A stretch of DNA of 36,626 nucleotides from Splendidivirga corallicola. Its GTDB lineage: Bacteria > Bacteroidota > Bacteroidia > Cytophagales > Cyclobacteriaceae. The translations under genes were made by a program, and so were the position numbers. The stretch's first letter is position 1. Every line of letters begins with the position of its first letter. The DNA lies in the NCBI GenBank assembly GCA_030442035.1, contig JAUJEA010000023.1, positions 1-36,626 on the forward strand, read 5' to 3'. The notes under the pieces are model-generated. The model was not told the origin of the DNA. It made no database searches and was given only the letters and a program-made list of their open reading frames with translations. Positions 23,585-32,823 of this stretch are shown piece by piece.

Positions 23585-25465
23585 ATGTGCGGAATAGCTG
23601 GGGTTATTAACTTTCAAGAGACTCATTTTAAAGACGAGTTGCTTCATGAAATGGCTTCTTTCTTGAATGAACGAGGACCTGATAACAAGCAATTTTGGAA
23701 AGATAAACATGTTGGCTTGGCTCACACTCGGTTAAGTATCATTGATCTTTCAAGCGAAGCCAATCAACCCTTTTCAATTGATAACAGTTCAGTGATCTCC
23801 TTCAATGGGGAAATATATAATTTTCGTGAATTACGAAATGAACTAATAAAACATGGTCATAAATTCAGAACGGATTCTGATACGGAAGTGCTCTTACACG
23901 GCTATTCTAAATGGGGAATAAATGGTTTACTTGAAAGGATAGATGGCATGTTTGCCTTCGCATTGTATGATATTCAAAAGGGTAAGGTGTTTTTAGTGAG
24001 GGATTTCTTTGGGAAAAAACCGCTTTACTATTACAGCACAACTTCAGGAGTTAAATTTTCTTCAGATATAAGGTCAATATGGTCTTTGGAAAAAAATACG
24101 CTAACCCTGAATTATGAAAGCATTGATTATTATTTATTGGAGCTTACTGTTCCTCAACCACAGACTATTTGGGAAGATATTTTCCAAGTTGAACCAGGTG
24201 CTTATTTGACCATAGATTTAGTAAAAGAAACCGTTAAACCAACAAAATATTGGAGCCTTGAAGTCACTCAAGATAAACTGTCCTTGTCAAGAAGTGAGCT
24301 ATTAGAACAAACGGAAAATATGATTGTAAAAGCAATCCTCAAACGTACTGTATCAGATGTGCCCATAGGTTGTTTTTTAAGTGGTGGTATAGATTCTGGT
24401 TTAGTGGTTTCTCTACTTGCTCAGAATACTACACAAAAGATAAAAACATTTTCCATTGGCTTATCAGATGAATATCTAAACGAACTTCCGGAAGCTAGGA
24501 TTGTAGCAGGGCGCTATGATACCGATCATTATGAAATCATCTTAGAACCTCAAGTACTAGAGATTTTGCCTGAGCTTGTTTCATATTATGGAGAACCTTT
24601 TGCTGATTCAAGTATGGTTCCAACTTACTATGTTACAAAAGCGCTTAATCAAAATGTGAAAGTTGCACTATCCGGTGACGGAGGGGATGAGTTATTTGGT
24701 GGTTATAATGATTATAATATTGCTTTTAAAACAGAACGGTTCTACCAAACTCATACAAGCTCTCTTGCTAGAAATCTTAAGGTAGCTTGGAGCAAGGTGC
24801 ACAGTCGTTTCACACAAAGTGAAAATTTAGGGTCATGTGTGGAATATGCTTCTTGGGAAGGAAGTAGAAGATTAAACAGACAAATTAGTTTTCAGTATGA
24901 TTCGATCGATCAGGTTTATGGGAAAAATTTCATGGTGACTGCAAAGGGATACGCGAAAAGAAGATTGAACGAAATTTGGTCAAATGCCTCCAATCAATCA
25001 ATAGTTGATACGTTACTATTGGCTTCCCTGCAGACTAGATTGTTAAATGATTATTTGGTGAAGGTAGATCGTGCCTCAATGAAAAACTCTTTGGAAGTTC
25101 GATCACCCTTTCTTGATAAAGACCTAGCCAAATTTGCCTTTTCATTACCACATCAGATGAAGTTTCAACATGGAACTAATAAGTATATCCTAAAGCATTT
25201 GGCTACTAAACATGTTGATGAGAATATATTGAAAAGACCTAAAAGAGGTTTTGGTATCCCAATACATCAATGGTTTAAAGGAGATCGACTTTCCTTAGTT
25301 TCCGATATGATTTTTAGTAGCCCGTTGAAAAATCAGGATATATTAAATTTCAGTTACATAGAAAACATTTTGAAAGAACACAGGGAAAGCAAATGGGACC
25401 ATTCAAGTCGTATATGGTCTGTTTTGTGCTTGGCATTGTGGTTCGAGAAGTTTAAGGCAGTATGA
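23585..25465 (+). CDS. Glutamine-hydrolysing asparagine synthetase paralogue
   Basis: A 626-residue AsnB-type protein. The N-terminal glutaminase begins MCGIAG, with the nucleophile Cys2 exposed after removal of Met1, and carries NERGPDN and SFNGEIYNFR. The synthetase domain has the ATP-pyrophosphatase motif LSGGIDSGL (about 265-273) and SGDGGDELFGGY. Paralogues inside glycan clusters often amidate sugar carboxylates (uronamides) and do not make free asparagine. That is the more likely role here, but the substrate cannot be told from sequence. It overlaps the next gene by four bases (ATGA). Confidence 0.9.
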   Translation: MCGIAGVINFQETHFKDELLHEMASFLNERGPDNKQFWKDKHVGLAHTRLSIIDLSSEANQPFSIDNSSVISFNGEIYNFRELRNELIKHGHKFRTDSDTEVLLHGYSKWGINGLLERIDGMFAFALYDIQKGKVFLVRDFFGKKPLYYYSTTSGVKFSSDIRSIWSLEKNTLTLNYESIDYYLLELTVPQPQTIWEDIFQVEPGAYLTIDLVKETVKPTKYWSLEVTQDKLSLSRSELLEQTENMIVKAILKRTVSDVPIGCFLSGGIDSGLVVSLLAQNTTQKIKTFSIGLSDEYLNELPEARIVAGRYDTDHYEIILEPQVLEILPELVSYYGEPFADSSMVPTYYVTKALNQNVKVALSGDGGDELFGGYNDYNIAFKTERFYQTHTSSLARNLKVAWSKVHSRFTQSENLGSCVEYASWEGSRRLNRQISFQYDSIDQVYGKNFMVTAKGYAKRRLNEIWSNASNQSIVDTLLLASLQTRLLNDYLVKVDRASMKNSLEVRSPFLDKDLAKFAFSLPHQMKFQHGTNKYILKHLATKHVDENILKRPKRGFGIPIHQWFKGDRLSLVSDMIFSSPLKNQDILNFSYIENILKEHRESKWDHSSRIWSVLCLALWFEKFKAV

Positions 25466-26598
25466 AAATCTTGTTCCTGGCTGATCCAAATTCCATTCAT
25501 GATATTAAGTGGATGACTTTCTTTTCTAAAAAGTTCACCTGCTATCTTATTGCTCGAAGGGGACATTTGGCTAAATGGACCAATTCGGACCAGAAGGAAT
25601 TTGCAACACAAAATAAAATTGAAATATTAGGTGACATAGAGGATTTTAGAACGGCTCGCTTTTGGAAAAATTTCAGAAATGTAAGAAGATTGATGGAATA
25701 TATTGAAATCTATCAAATTGATATTTTTCATATATTTTTTGCCGAACCCAATATCTTGTGGAGTAATTTCAAAAAAAGATTGAATGTTCCCGTTTTTTTA
25801 ACAACTCGAGGAACAGATGTGCTAAAGACTATTCCAAAGTTCAAGGAAACAGGAGTTTTTGGCAAGTTAGTATATACCCTGTATCGAAGAGCTTTTCGTA
25901 AAGCTGATTGCATCACCTGTACCTCTACCAAGCAAATTAGCGCAGTCAAAAAATTACTAGGAGGGAATTTTGATAAAATAAACCTGATTAGAACTGGGGT
26001 TGATGTAGATAAATGGATACAGCAACCAAGTCTCCCCCTCACCACTGTTTTAGCTGATAAGAAATATGTGTTGCTTCCAAGGAGTATTTTGCCTATCTAT
26101 GGCCACGAATTGGCCATCACAGCGTTCGCCAAATTGGATGATTCATTAAGAAGTCAATATTATTTGGTATTGATTGATGGAAAAAATTCTGATAAACAAT
26201 ACCTACAGGCGCTTGAAACTTTAATCAAGACATCCCCAAAAATTGACTATTGCATACTTCCAGCGTGCAATCAGGACGAAATGCACGCACTATATACAAA
26301 TGCTTCTTTAGTTGTTATGACTCCCAAATCAGATGGCACACCAGTGTCTGCAATAGAAGCAATACTTTGCAATGCACCCTTGATCCTTCCTCCTTTGGAT
26401 TATGATAGAGATTTGTTTGGGGACGATGTGCTAAAATTAAAAAGTAGGGACGATAATGAGCTTAGTGATTTGATGCAAAAGATACTCAAGAAGGAAATTG
26501 AATTACATACGGAAGAAGCGAAAACACAAGTAATGTCAAGAGTTTCAAGAAATGATGAAATGACAAAGTTGGAATCTCTTTATACCAGATTTATTTAA
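25462..26598 (+). CDS. Glycosyltransferase, GT4-like
   Basis: A 378-residue GT-B transferase starting MKILFLADPNSIHDIKW. The N-domain contains the acceptor-side region ending TRGTDVLKTIPK, and the C-domain has SDGTPVSAIEAILCNAP, with the conserved glutamate of the EX7E-like motif and a typical UDP-sugar-binding turn. Its start codon overlaps the stop of the upstream asnB-like gene, which indicates translational coupling. Donor unknown. Confidence 0.85.
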   Translation: MKILFLADPNSIHDIKWMTFFSKKFTCYLIARRGHLAKWTNSDQKEFATQNKIEILGDIEDFRTARFWKNFRNVRRLMEYIEIYQIDIFHIFFAEPNILWSNFKKRLNVPVFLTTRGTDVLKTIPKFKETGVFGKLVYTLYRRAFRKADCITCTSTKQISAVKKLLGGNFDKINLIRTGVDVDKWIQQPSLPLTTVLADKKYVLLPRSILPIYGHELAITAFAKLDDSLRSQYYLVLIDGKNSDKQYLQALETLIKTSPKIDYCILPACNQDEMHALYTNASLVVMTPKSDGTPVSAIEAILCNAPLILPPLDYDRDLFGDDVLKLKSRDDNELSDLMQKILKKEIELHTEEAKTQVMSRVSRNDEMTKLESLYTRFI

Positions 26599-26610
26599 GA
26601 AAGAATAAAA

Positions 26611-27717
26611 ATGCAATTGAGAGATAAGAACATATTGTTGATTTCACCTGAAAAATGGAGCGACATTCGATTGTCAAAACATCACTATGCACTAACATTA
26701 TCGAGTCGAGGTAATAAGGTTTATTTTTTGAACCCACCTGACAACATCAAGTTTAAAATTGAATTAGAAAACAAGAACTTATTTATAGTTGATGCTTACC
26801 CTTTGTTCAAGGGATTACGCAAACTCCCTCGTTTTTTATCAGCATTTCTCACTACTATCGAATTTCGGATTCTTGAGCGAAAAATGCGTGTTCGGTTCGA
26901 TGTTATCTGGAATTTTGAAAACTCTCGATTTTTTAATTTGTCACAGATTAGGCAATCAATACTAAAAATTTCTCATATTGTAGACCTCAATCAAAACTTT
27001 CAATTCAAATTGGCAAGTCAAACTTGTGATATAGCTTTTGGTGTTGCTAATTCCATTGTTGAAAGACATAAAGTGTTTAACAAACATTCATTTAAAATTT
27101 CACATGGTTTGGCGGAAGGTGCATTTGAGGAAAAAGAAGTGAAAGTTGATAAGGCAAATGGTATTAGCGCAGCTTATATCGGCAACCTTTCCATTAAGTA
27201 TTTGGACTGGGATCTGCTAAAGGAAATAATAGAACAAAATGTAAATGTTCACTTTTATTTTATTGGCCCGCTCGGTAAAAGTAATTTATCGGGTACTGAT
27301 AACATACCATCATTGGTTGAAGAACTTATGAATCATGATAGAGCCCATTTCATGGGAAAGGTGCCTTCAAATAAAATTGTCTCATATTTGAAGAATTTTG
27401 ATGTAATGTTATTGGCCTATCAGGTAGATAAATATCCAACGCAATTAGAGAATAGCCACAAGTTAATGGAATATATGGCTACTGGTAAGGTAACTGTCGC
27501 CACCTACACTGATGAATATAAGGACAAAGGAGGACTATTGGAGATGGTTGAAGATAAGAAGAATTTTTCCAAGGCCTTTCATCATGTTGTTAACAATCTA
27601 CAACATTACAATTCAATTGAAAAACAGGATCAACGAATAAATTTTGCGAAGTATAATAGTTATTCCCGACAATTGGATCGTATTGAAAATCTGATAAAAC
27701 AATATATAGGTAAATGA
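26611..27717 (+). CDS. Glycosyltransferase, GT-B fold
   Basis: A 368-residue transferase. The Rossmann-like N-domain starts NILLISPEKWSDIRLSKH, a pattern found in family 4-like enzymes of Bacteroidota glycan clusters. The C-domain contains AAYIGNLSIKYLDWDLL and QLENSHKLMEYMATGKV, with the conserved glutamate in KLMEYMA. It overlaps the following gene by four bases (ATGA). Less similar to the textbook GT4 pattern than its neighbours, so the family assignment is moderate. Confidence 0.8.
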   Translation: MQLRDKNILLISPEKWSDIRLSKHHYALTLSSRGNKVYFLNPPDNIKFKIELENKNLFIVDAYPLFKGLRKLPRFLSAFLTTIEFRILERKMRVRFDVIWNFENSRFFNLSQIRQSILKISHIVDLNQNFQFKLASQTCDIAFGVANSIVERHKVFNKHSFKISHGLAEGAFEEKEVKVDKANGISAAYIGNLSIKYLDWDLLKEIIEQNVNVHFYFIGPLGKSNLSGTDNIPSLVEELMNHDRAHFMGKVPSNKIVSYLKNFDVMLLAYQVDKYPTQLENSHKLMEYMATGKVTVATYTDEYKDKGGLLEMVEDKKNFSKAFHHVVNNLQHYNSIEKQDQRINFAKYNSYSRQLDRIENLIKQYIGK

Positions 27718-28934
27718 AAAATGTGTTGTTGGTAAGTATTGCGTTTCCACCTAAAAATAATCCTGAATGCCTGCAAACGGCCAAGTGTTTCAAATATTTG
27801 TCTAAACACGCAGAGATTAATCTAGATGTGGTAACTTCAAAGTCTCCAACCTTATTTATGCCTTACGATAGCAATCTTGAAGGCTATGCCACAAACATTA
27901 GACAACTAATAGAATTACCAATCAAGGAAAACAAATATGTGAATTTCTCGATTAGGAAATTATGTCCATGGTTGCTACAAAAACCCGATACGAAGTTCAC
28001 CTTTTTCAAACAATGGAAGAAGGTAGTAAAGTCATTGAAGCAAAAACCTGACATCATTTATTCTCGATCTTTCCCATTAAGCTCTGCGTTGATGGCGCTT
28101 CAATTAAAGAAAGTCTACAACGTTCCTTGGATCATGCACCTTAGCGATCCCTGGGTTGAAAATCCTATTGACACGAGACACAAAAAGTCTATTCGATTCA
28201 ATGAAAGCAAAGAGAGAGAATGCTTCAATATAGCTGATGCCATTTCTTTTACTTCAAAAAAAACTATTGAGATTTATGAACAAAAATATCCTGATTTAAA
28301 GGAAAATTTTTTTCACTTTCCAAATGTATTCGACCCAGAAGAAATAGTGGAAAATGATTTTCAATTCAAATCCAAAATAAGATTTGTTTATACTGGAGGA
28401 TTAGTAGAGGATAGAAGTCCTAATCATATTTTTGAGGCAATTAAGTTGTTGAAGGAACGAAATATTAATGTGGACGAAAAGGCGGAGTTTGTTTTTGCTG
28501 GTGATTTCGATCGTAAAAATCTAGGTTATTTTGATACATACAATCTATCGTGTGTTAAAAACCTTGGATTTGTGTCCTATGCTGAAGCTCAAAAATTACA
28601 GCAATCAGCTGATGTACTGTTAGTGATTGATACACCGTTTGAAGATTCACGAAAGGCTGTCTTCTTCCCTTCAAAAATATTGGATTATATCATTGCTCAA
28701 CGTCGTATTCTGGCGCTGACAGATAGGGCTAGTACAACTTATGACATTGTCCACCATAAATTTGGTGAATGTGTGGAGCATAAGAATGTTGCTGAGATAG
28801 CCAAACAAATAGAACAGGCGATCAATGCCTATAGTAACAAAGACAAAACTTACTTTAATATTAAGAGAATAGATAGTACATTTTCTGCAGAATTTAATAC
28901 GCATAGACTGGTTGAATTAATGTCTAAATTATGA
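27714..28934 (+). CDS. Glycosyltransferase, GT4-like
   Basis: A 406-residue transferase with the opening VLLVSIAFPPKNNPECLQTAK, the start also seen in the transferase at 18951, suggesting related acceptor or lipid-linked substrates. The acceptor side has WIMHLSDPWVENP and the donor side has KIRFVYTGGLVEDRSPNHI and FPSKILDYIIAQRRI, where an aspartate stands where many relatives have glutamate (KIxEY). Start and stop overlap both neighbours by four bases. Confidence 0.83.
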   Translation: MKNVLLVSIAFPPKNNPECLQTAKCFKYLSKHAEINLDVVTSKSPTLFMPYDSNLEGYATNIRQLIELPIKENKYVNFSIRKLCPWLLQKPDTKFTFFKQWKKVVKSLKQKPDIIYSRSFPLSSALMALQLKKVYNVPWIMHLSDPWVENPIDTRHKKSIRFNESKERECFNIADAISFTSKKTIEIYEQKYPDLKENFFHFPNVFDPEEIVENDFQFKSKIRFVYTGGLVEDRSPNHIFEAIKLLKERNINVDEKAEFVFAGDFDRKNLGYFDTYNLSCVKNLGFVSYAEAQKLQQSADVLLVIDTPFEDSRKAVFFPSKILDYIIAQRRILALTDRASTTYDIVHHKFGECVEHKNVAEIAKQIEQAINAYSNKDKTYFNIKRIDSTFSAEFNTHRLVELMSKL

Positions 28935-30040
28935 ATTACAATGTAGCGATTGTTGTAGGAACGAGACCTGAGGCAATTAAACTTCTCCCTGTATTGCTGG
29001 AGATGAAAAAATCAAAAGTCTTGTCTCCAATACTTATATCCACTGGTCAACATAAAGAGATGTTGGATCAGATTTTTAATTTGTTTGATGTCACTCCCGA
29101 TATTACACTTGATGTCATGACATCAGGGCAAACACTTGCTTCACTCACTTCAATTTTAGTGAAGAAGTTGGATGAAACAATAGTGGTAGGAAACTTCGAT
29201 TGTTTGATTGTTCAAGGTGATACCACTACGGCCTTCTGCGCGGGTTTGGTGGCCTATTATCATCAAATAAAAGTAGCCCACGTAGAGGCAGGCTTGAGGA
29301 CTCATGACATTTATTCCCCATTTCCTGAAGAAGTTAATAGAAAGTTGATCTCAACTTTTTGCAATTTAAATTTTGCCCCAACACAAAAAGCGGTAGAAGC
29401 CTTGGAAGCGGAGAATGTGAAAAATATTCACTGTGTCGGCAATACCGTAATTGACAGTTTACTGATGTGTTTGAACATTGTCAATGAAAAGAAAGAACAA
29501 TACATACAATATGACGAATTAACTGCTGGTAATGAAGGAGTAGTATTGATTACCGGTCATAGAAGGGAGAGCTTTGGAGAAGATTTTATAAATATATGTA
29601 CTGCTATACAAAAGTTGGCCACAAAATATCAACACTTTTGCTTTGTCTATCCAGTTCACCTCAATCCAAAGGTACAGGGAGTAGTAAAAGAAATGTTGAG
29701 TGACATATCAAATGTAAAACTCATAGAGCCTATCCCATATGACGAGTTGGTTTATTTGATGAGTAGGTCCACCATCATACTTACAGATTCAGGAGGGATA
29801 CAGGAAGAAGCACCCAGCTTAGATATCCCTGTAATAGTGATGAGAAACAGAACCGAAAGAGAAGAAGGCATCGAGGCTGGTTGTTCGGTGCTTTCTGGGA
29901 CAAGCACATCCGGTATTGTTGAAGCCTTTGTAAAGATAATGGAAGATACCACTTTATATGAGACGATGTCAAGGGTAGCTAATCCCTATGGCGATGGCAA
30001 AACGTCAGAAAGAATTGTTGAAATATTGGAATCGATGTAA
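28931..30040 (+). CDS. UDP-N-acetylglucosamine 2-epimerase (non-hydrolysing)
   Basis: A 369-residue epimerase with all the usual motifs intact: VGTRPEAIK (substrate-binding Arg and Lys), QGDTTTA, HVEAGL with the downstream PFPEEVNR, TGHRRESFG and LTDSGGIQEEAP. It interconverts UDP-GlcNAc and UDP-ManNAc, supplying a ManNAc-type residue for the glycan. It overlaps the upstream transferase by four bases. Comparison with the family member at 20259 shows that the latter has lost several of these motifs. Confidence 0.93.
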   Translation: MNYNVAIVVGTRPEAIKLLPVLLEMKKSKVLSPILISTGQHKEMLDQIFNLFDVTPDITLDVMTSGQTLASLTSILVKKLDETIVVGNFDCLIVQGDTTTAFCAGLVAYYHQIKVAHVEAGLRTHDIYSPFPEEVNRKLISTFCNLNFAPTQKAVEALEAENVKNIHCVGNTVIDSLLMCLNIVNEKKEQYIQYDELTAGNEGVVLITGHRRESFGEDFINICTAIQKLATKYQHFCFVYPVHLNPKVQGVVKEMLSDISNVKLIEPIPYDELVYLMSRSTIILTDSGGIQEEAPSLDIPVIVMRNRTEREEGIEAGCSVLSGTSTSGIVEAFVKIMEDTTLYETMSRVANPYGDGKTSERIVEILESM

Positions 30041-30045
30041 ATTGA

Positions 30046-31278
30046 ATGAAGAAAAAAAGGATATTCATATTCGCGTACTATAGTTATTTCGATCCTGTTT
30101 TTCAAAGTGCAGTTTTACCATATTTTGAAAATTTAAGTGAAAGGTCTGATAATAGTTTTGTCCTTTTGACCTTTGAACAAGAGAAATATAGGACTAACAA
30201 AAAGCATCGAGCGGAAATTAAAGATTACCTAAAAAAACATGGTATCATTTGGTACAATACCAATTGGCACTCTGGAAGATTTAAAGCACTCAAGAAAATT
30301 TTTGACTTTTTGTGGGGTATGCTGTTGGCCGTATACATCACTTTGCGTTATAGGGTTAAAGGCATTTATAGTGAAGGTTTTCCAGGAGCTATATTTGGTC
30401 ACTATCTCTGCATGCTATTTCAGATACCCCATATGATCCATACATTTGAACCTCACACAGAATACATGGTAGAAGGAGGTGTGTGGAATGATAATTCCTG
30501 GGAAGCTAAATTCTTGAGGTATCATGAAACTAAAATGGCCCAAAGAGCCTCTTACATTTTTACCGCCACGAATAAAATGGTCGATAGGTTGAAGGAAGAA
30601 TTTCAATCCCCGGCTCAGATTCATCGTGTTCCCTCATGTGTTGATTTGGATGTTTTTAAATTCAATGAAACCACAAGAGATTCACTTAGGAATAAGTTGC
30701 AAATCAAGAAAGAAGAGATTGTGATTATCTATCTTGGCAAGTTTGGCGGAATGTATATGGATGAAGAGATTTTTGACTTTTTTAAGATTTGCCATGATCA
30801 TTTCCCTAATACATTTCGATTTATATTGCTCACACCAGATGATTATGAATTTGTTTATGATCAATTGAAAAGAACATCATTACCCAATGACATTTTTCAT
30901 ATAAATACGGTAGGAAGAGAAGAGGTTCCAAAGTACTTATCAGCGGCAGATTTTGGATTTGTGCCAGTTAGACAATATCCAAGTAAAAGATATTGTTCTC
31001 CAATTAAAGATGGAGAATACTGGGCATGTGGCCTACCCATCCTTATTCCTGTAGGTGTCTCCGATGATTATAAGTTTGCCGCTGATGAAGATATTGGATT
31101 ATTATTAAAGAATACATCAAACGAGGCTTACCTAGAAGTGGCAAATGGAGTTGTGGCATGGATGGAAAATAGAGTAGTGAATGAAACACGCAAACGCTGT
31201 CGAAGTTTTGTAGAGAGAGATAGATCTGTAGAGAATTATAAAAAGCTATATCTTGATATTTTCTCGAAACTTCCATAA
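30046..31278 (+). CDS. Glycosyltransferase, GT4-like
   Basis: A 410-residue transferase of the GT-B fold. The N-domain (IFIFAYYSYFDPVFQSAVLP) is followed by an acceptor region with IPHMIHTFEPHTEYM, and the C-domain contains IVIIYLGKFGGMY and CSPIKDGEYWACGLPIL, in which Glu of DGEYWA takes the place of the conserved donor-binding glutamate. A charged hydrophobic segment around 85-100 (FLWGMLLAVYITL) may anchor it to the membrane. Last glycosyltransferase in the cluster, five bases after the epimerase. Confidence 0.83.
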   Translation: MKKKRIFIFAYYSYFDPVFQSAVLPYFENLSERSDNSFVLLTFEQEKYRTNKKHRAEIKDYLKKHGIIWYNTNWHSGRFKALKKIFDFLWGMLLAVYITLRYRVKGIYSEGFPGAIFGHYLCMLFQIPHMIHTFEPHTEYMVEGGVWNDNSWEAKFLRYHETKMAQRASYIFTATNKMVDRLKEEFQSPAQIHRVPSCVDLDVFKFNETTRDSLRNKLQIKKEEIVIIYLGKFGGMYMDEEIFDFFKICHDHFPNTFRFILLTPDDYEFVYDQLKRTSLPNDIFHINTVGREEVPKYLSAADFGFVPVRQYPSKRYCSPIKDGEYWACGLPILIPVGVSDDYKFAADEDIGLLLKNTSNEAYLEVANGVVAWMENRVVNETRKRCRSFVERDRSVENYKKLYLDIFSKLP

Positions 31279-31357
31279 TCACTGAATAATGCAGAATAAA
31301 ACAAGTGTTAAATTCAACATTTGATAGTTTTACATTCATAAACTAAAAAAATAATAG

Positions 31358-32005
31358 ATGTACGTATTTGATATTTGTGATACGCTCTATTTTTCGAATA
31401 CAACTTTTGATTTTATTCCTTTCGTTTTAGAAAGAGAAAAGGCGTTTTTACGAAAAGTACTTTTCAAAATTTATACAATTAGATTTAGTCCCATCTTTCT
31501 ATCATTCTATTTTTTGAATAAAATCACTAGCATTGATCATTGCCGAAAGTACTCTCTGCTATTGCTCTCAGGTATTTCTAAAGATGATCTTTATAGCTAT
31601 GGAAGAGAATTTCACAGTCAATATTTAAAGAATAAAGAGGTAAAGGAAACGCATTTGAAGTTGAAGGAGGCTATAAAAACTGGAGAAATAGTAATACTTC
31701 TTTCATCAAGCATTGATCCTATTGTAGATGCGATAAGTCAAGACTTCAATGTGCAATATCAATCCTCAAGTTTGGTCTATGAAAATGATATTTGTACCGG
31801 GAAATTGGCTTATGACCTTACCAATAAAAAACACATAGAAGTAACCAAGTTTCAGGCCGGGGAAGAATTAATCACTGTGGTTACTGATAATTTTAGTGAC
31901 CAGGAATTAATGAAACTGGCGGAGACAAGATATGCTGTGATATACAAAAAAAGCGCTAAGCAATTTTGGGATCCTCTTAAACCCTACTACATAGATTTAT
32001 CTTAA
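31358..32005 (+). CDS. HAD-superfamily phosphatase
   Basis: A 215-residue HAD hydrolase of the SerB-like type. Motif I is FDICDTL (nucleophile Asp5, acid Asp8), motif II LLSSSID (about 112-118) and motif IV TDNFSDQEL, with a cap region that contains FSPIFLSFYFLNK, which is hydrophobic. It is probably a phosphatase for a sugar phosphate or a lipid-linked product. The next gene, three bases downstream, encodes a UbiA-like membrane protein. HAD and UbiA domains occur fused in some decaprenyl-phosphoryl-ribose-type systems, which makes a joint role plausible. Confidence 0.8.
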   Translation: MYVFDICDTLYFSNTTFDFIPFVLEREKAFLRKVLFKIYTIRFSPIFLSFYFLNKITSIDHCRKYSLLLLSGISKDDLYSYGREFHSQYLKNKEVKETHLKLKEAIKTGEIVILLSSSIDPIVDAISQDFNVQYQSSSLVYENDICTGKLAYDLTNKKHIEVTKFQAGEELITVVTDNFSDQELMKLAETRYAVIYKKSAKQFWDPLKPYYIDLS

Positions 32006-32008
32006 TAC

Positions 32009-32785
32009 ATGCAATCTATCATATATTCAATACCTTTAATCTATTTCCTAAAAAGTCGTGTAAAAGGTCTACAGAGCTTTTTGTTTCATGCTTACTATGA
32101 GTGGTTTCCAGCTTTAGCACTTATTTTTTTGACTCATGATGGGAATCTTCTGAAAACCATCAAGCATTTTTTGTTTCTGTACATTGCTTTTATTTCAGTT
32201 TATGAGATAGGATATATTATCAATGATACAATTGCTATAAAAAATGAAGAAAATCCAAGGCATAGGCTTGGTAGTTATCAACCCAAACGAATGGCAATAT
32301 TTGGATGGATCTTGATAAGATTGGTAATTTTTGCCCTTGTGACCCATTATCTTTCCTTAACGCAAAACTTGGTTTGGATATCATTTTATGTACTCCTTGC
32401 TATTGTTTTTCAGTTACACAATACCCTAAGAAATAAAGGACTGAAGTCTATCACCTTTCTCAATCTTGCTTTGTTTAGATTTATTGCACCTTTGTTTGTA
32501 GTCTTGGAAATTAAATTATTATATATAATTTTTGTTCCTATTATTATCAATTATGTTATGTTTCGCCTGCTCACATATATGGACAGCAAGGAAATACTTT
32601 TAGTCCCTGATCGGAAAACAGCAAAATTTAAATTAAGTTATTACCTTTTAGTTGCTCCGATAAGCATTTTTCTGTCGATTACTATGACTTCTTATTGGCC
32701 AGTTATTTTTAATCTATATTACCTGTTTTTCTGTTGCTTATACTACATAGGGGAGAAAAATGATTGGATTAAGTCAACAAATTGA
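32009..32785 (+). CDS. UbiA-like polytopic membrane protein
   Basis: A 258-residue membrane protein with about seven to eight helices. A motif YEIGYIINDTIAIKNE (about 65-80) resembles the aspartate-rich NDxxDxxxD of UbiA prenyltransferases, with changed positions (second Asp replaced), and HRLGSYQPKR follows as a basic stretch. A second acidic site (YMDSKEI, about 190-196) is at the right place for the family's second motif. It may transfer a phosphoribosyl or other pentosyl group to undecaprenyl phosphate, working with the HAD phosphatase. This is a moderate-confidence family call. Confidence 0.5.
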   Translation: MQSIIYSIPLIYFLKSRVKGLQSFLFHAYYEWFPALALIFLTHDGNLLKTIKHFLFLYIAFISVYEIGYIINDTIAIKNEENPRHRLGSYQPKRMAIFGWILIRLVIFALVTHYLSLTQNLVWISFYVLLAIVFQLHNTLRNKGLKSITFLNLALFRFIAPLFVVLEIKLLYIIFVPIIINYVMFRLLTYMDSKEILLVPDRKTAKFKLSYYLLVAPISIFLSITMTSYWPVIFNLYYLFFCCLYYIGEKNDWIKSTN

Positions 32786-32823
32786 TTCTGAAATAGTAAT
32801 TTATTCAAGAAAAAACTGAATCC

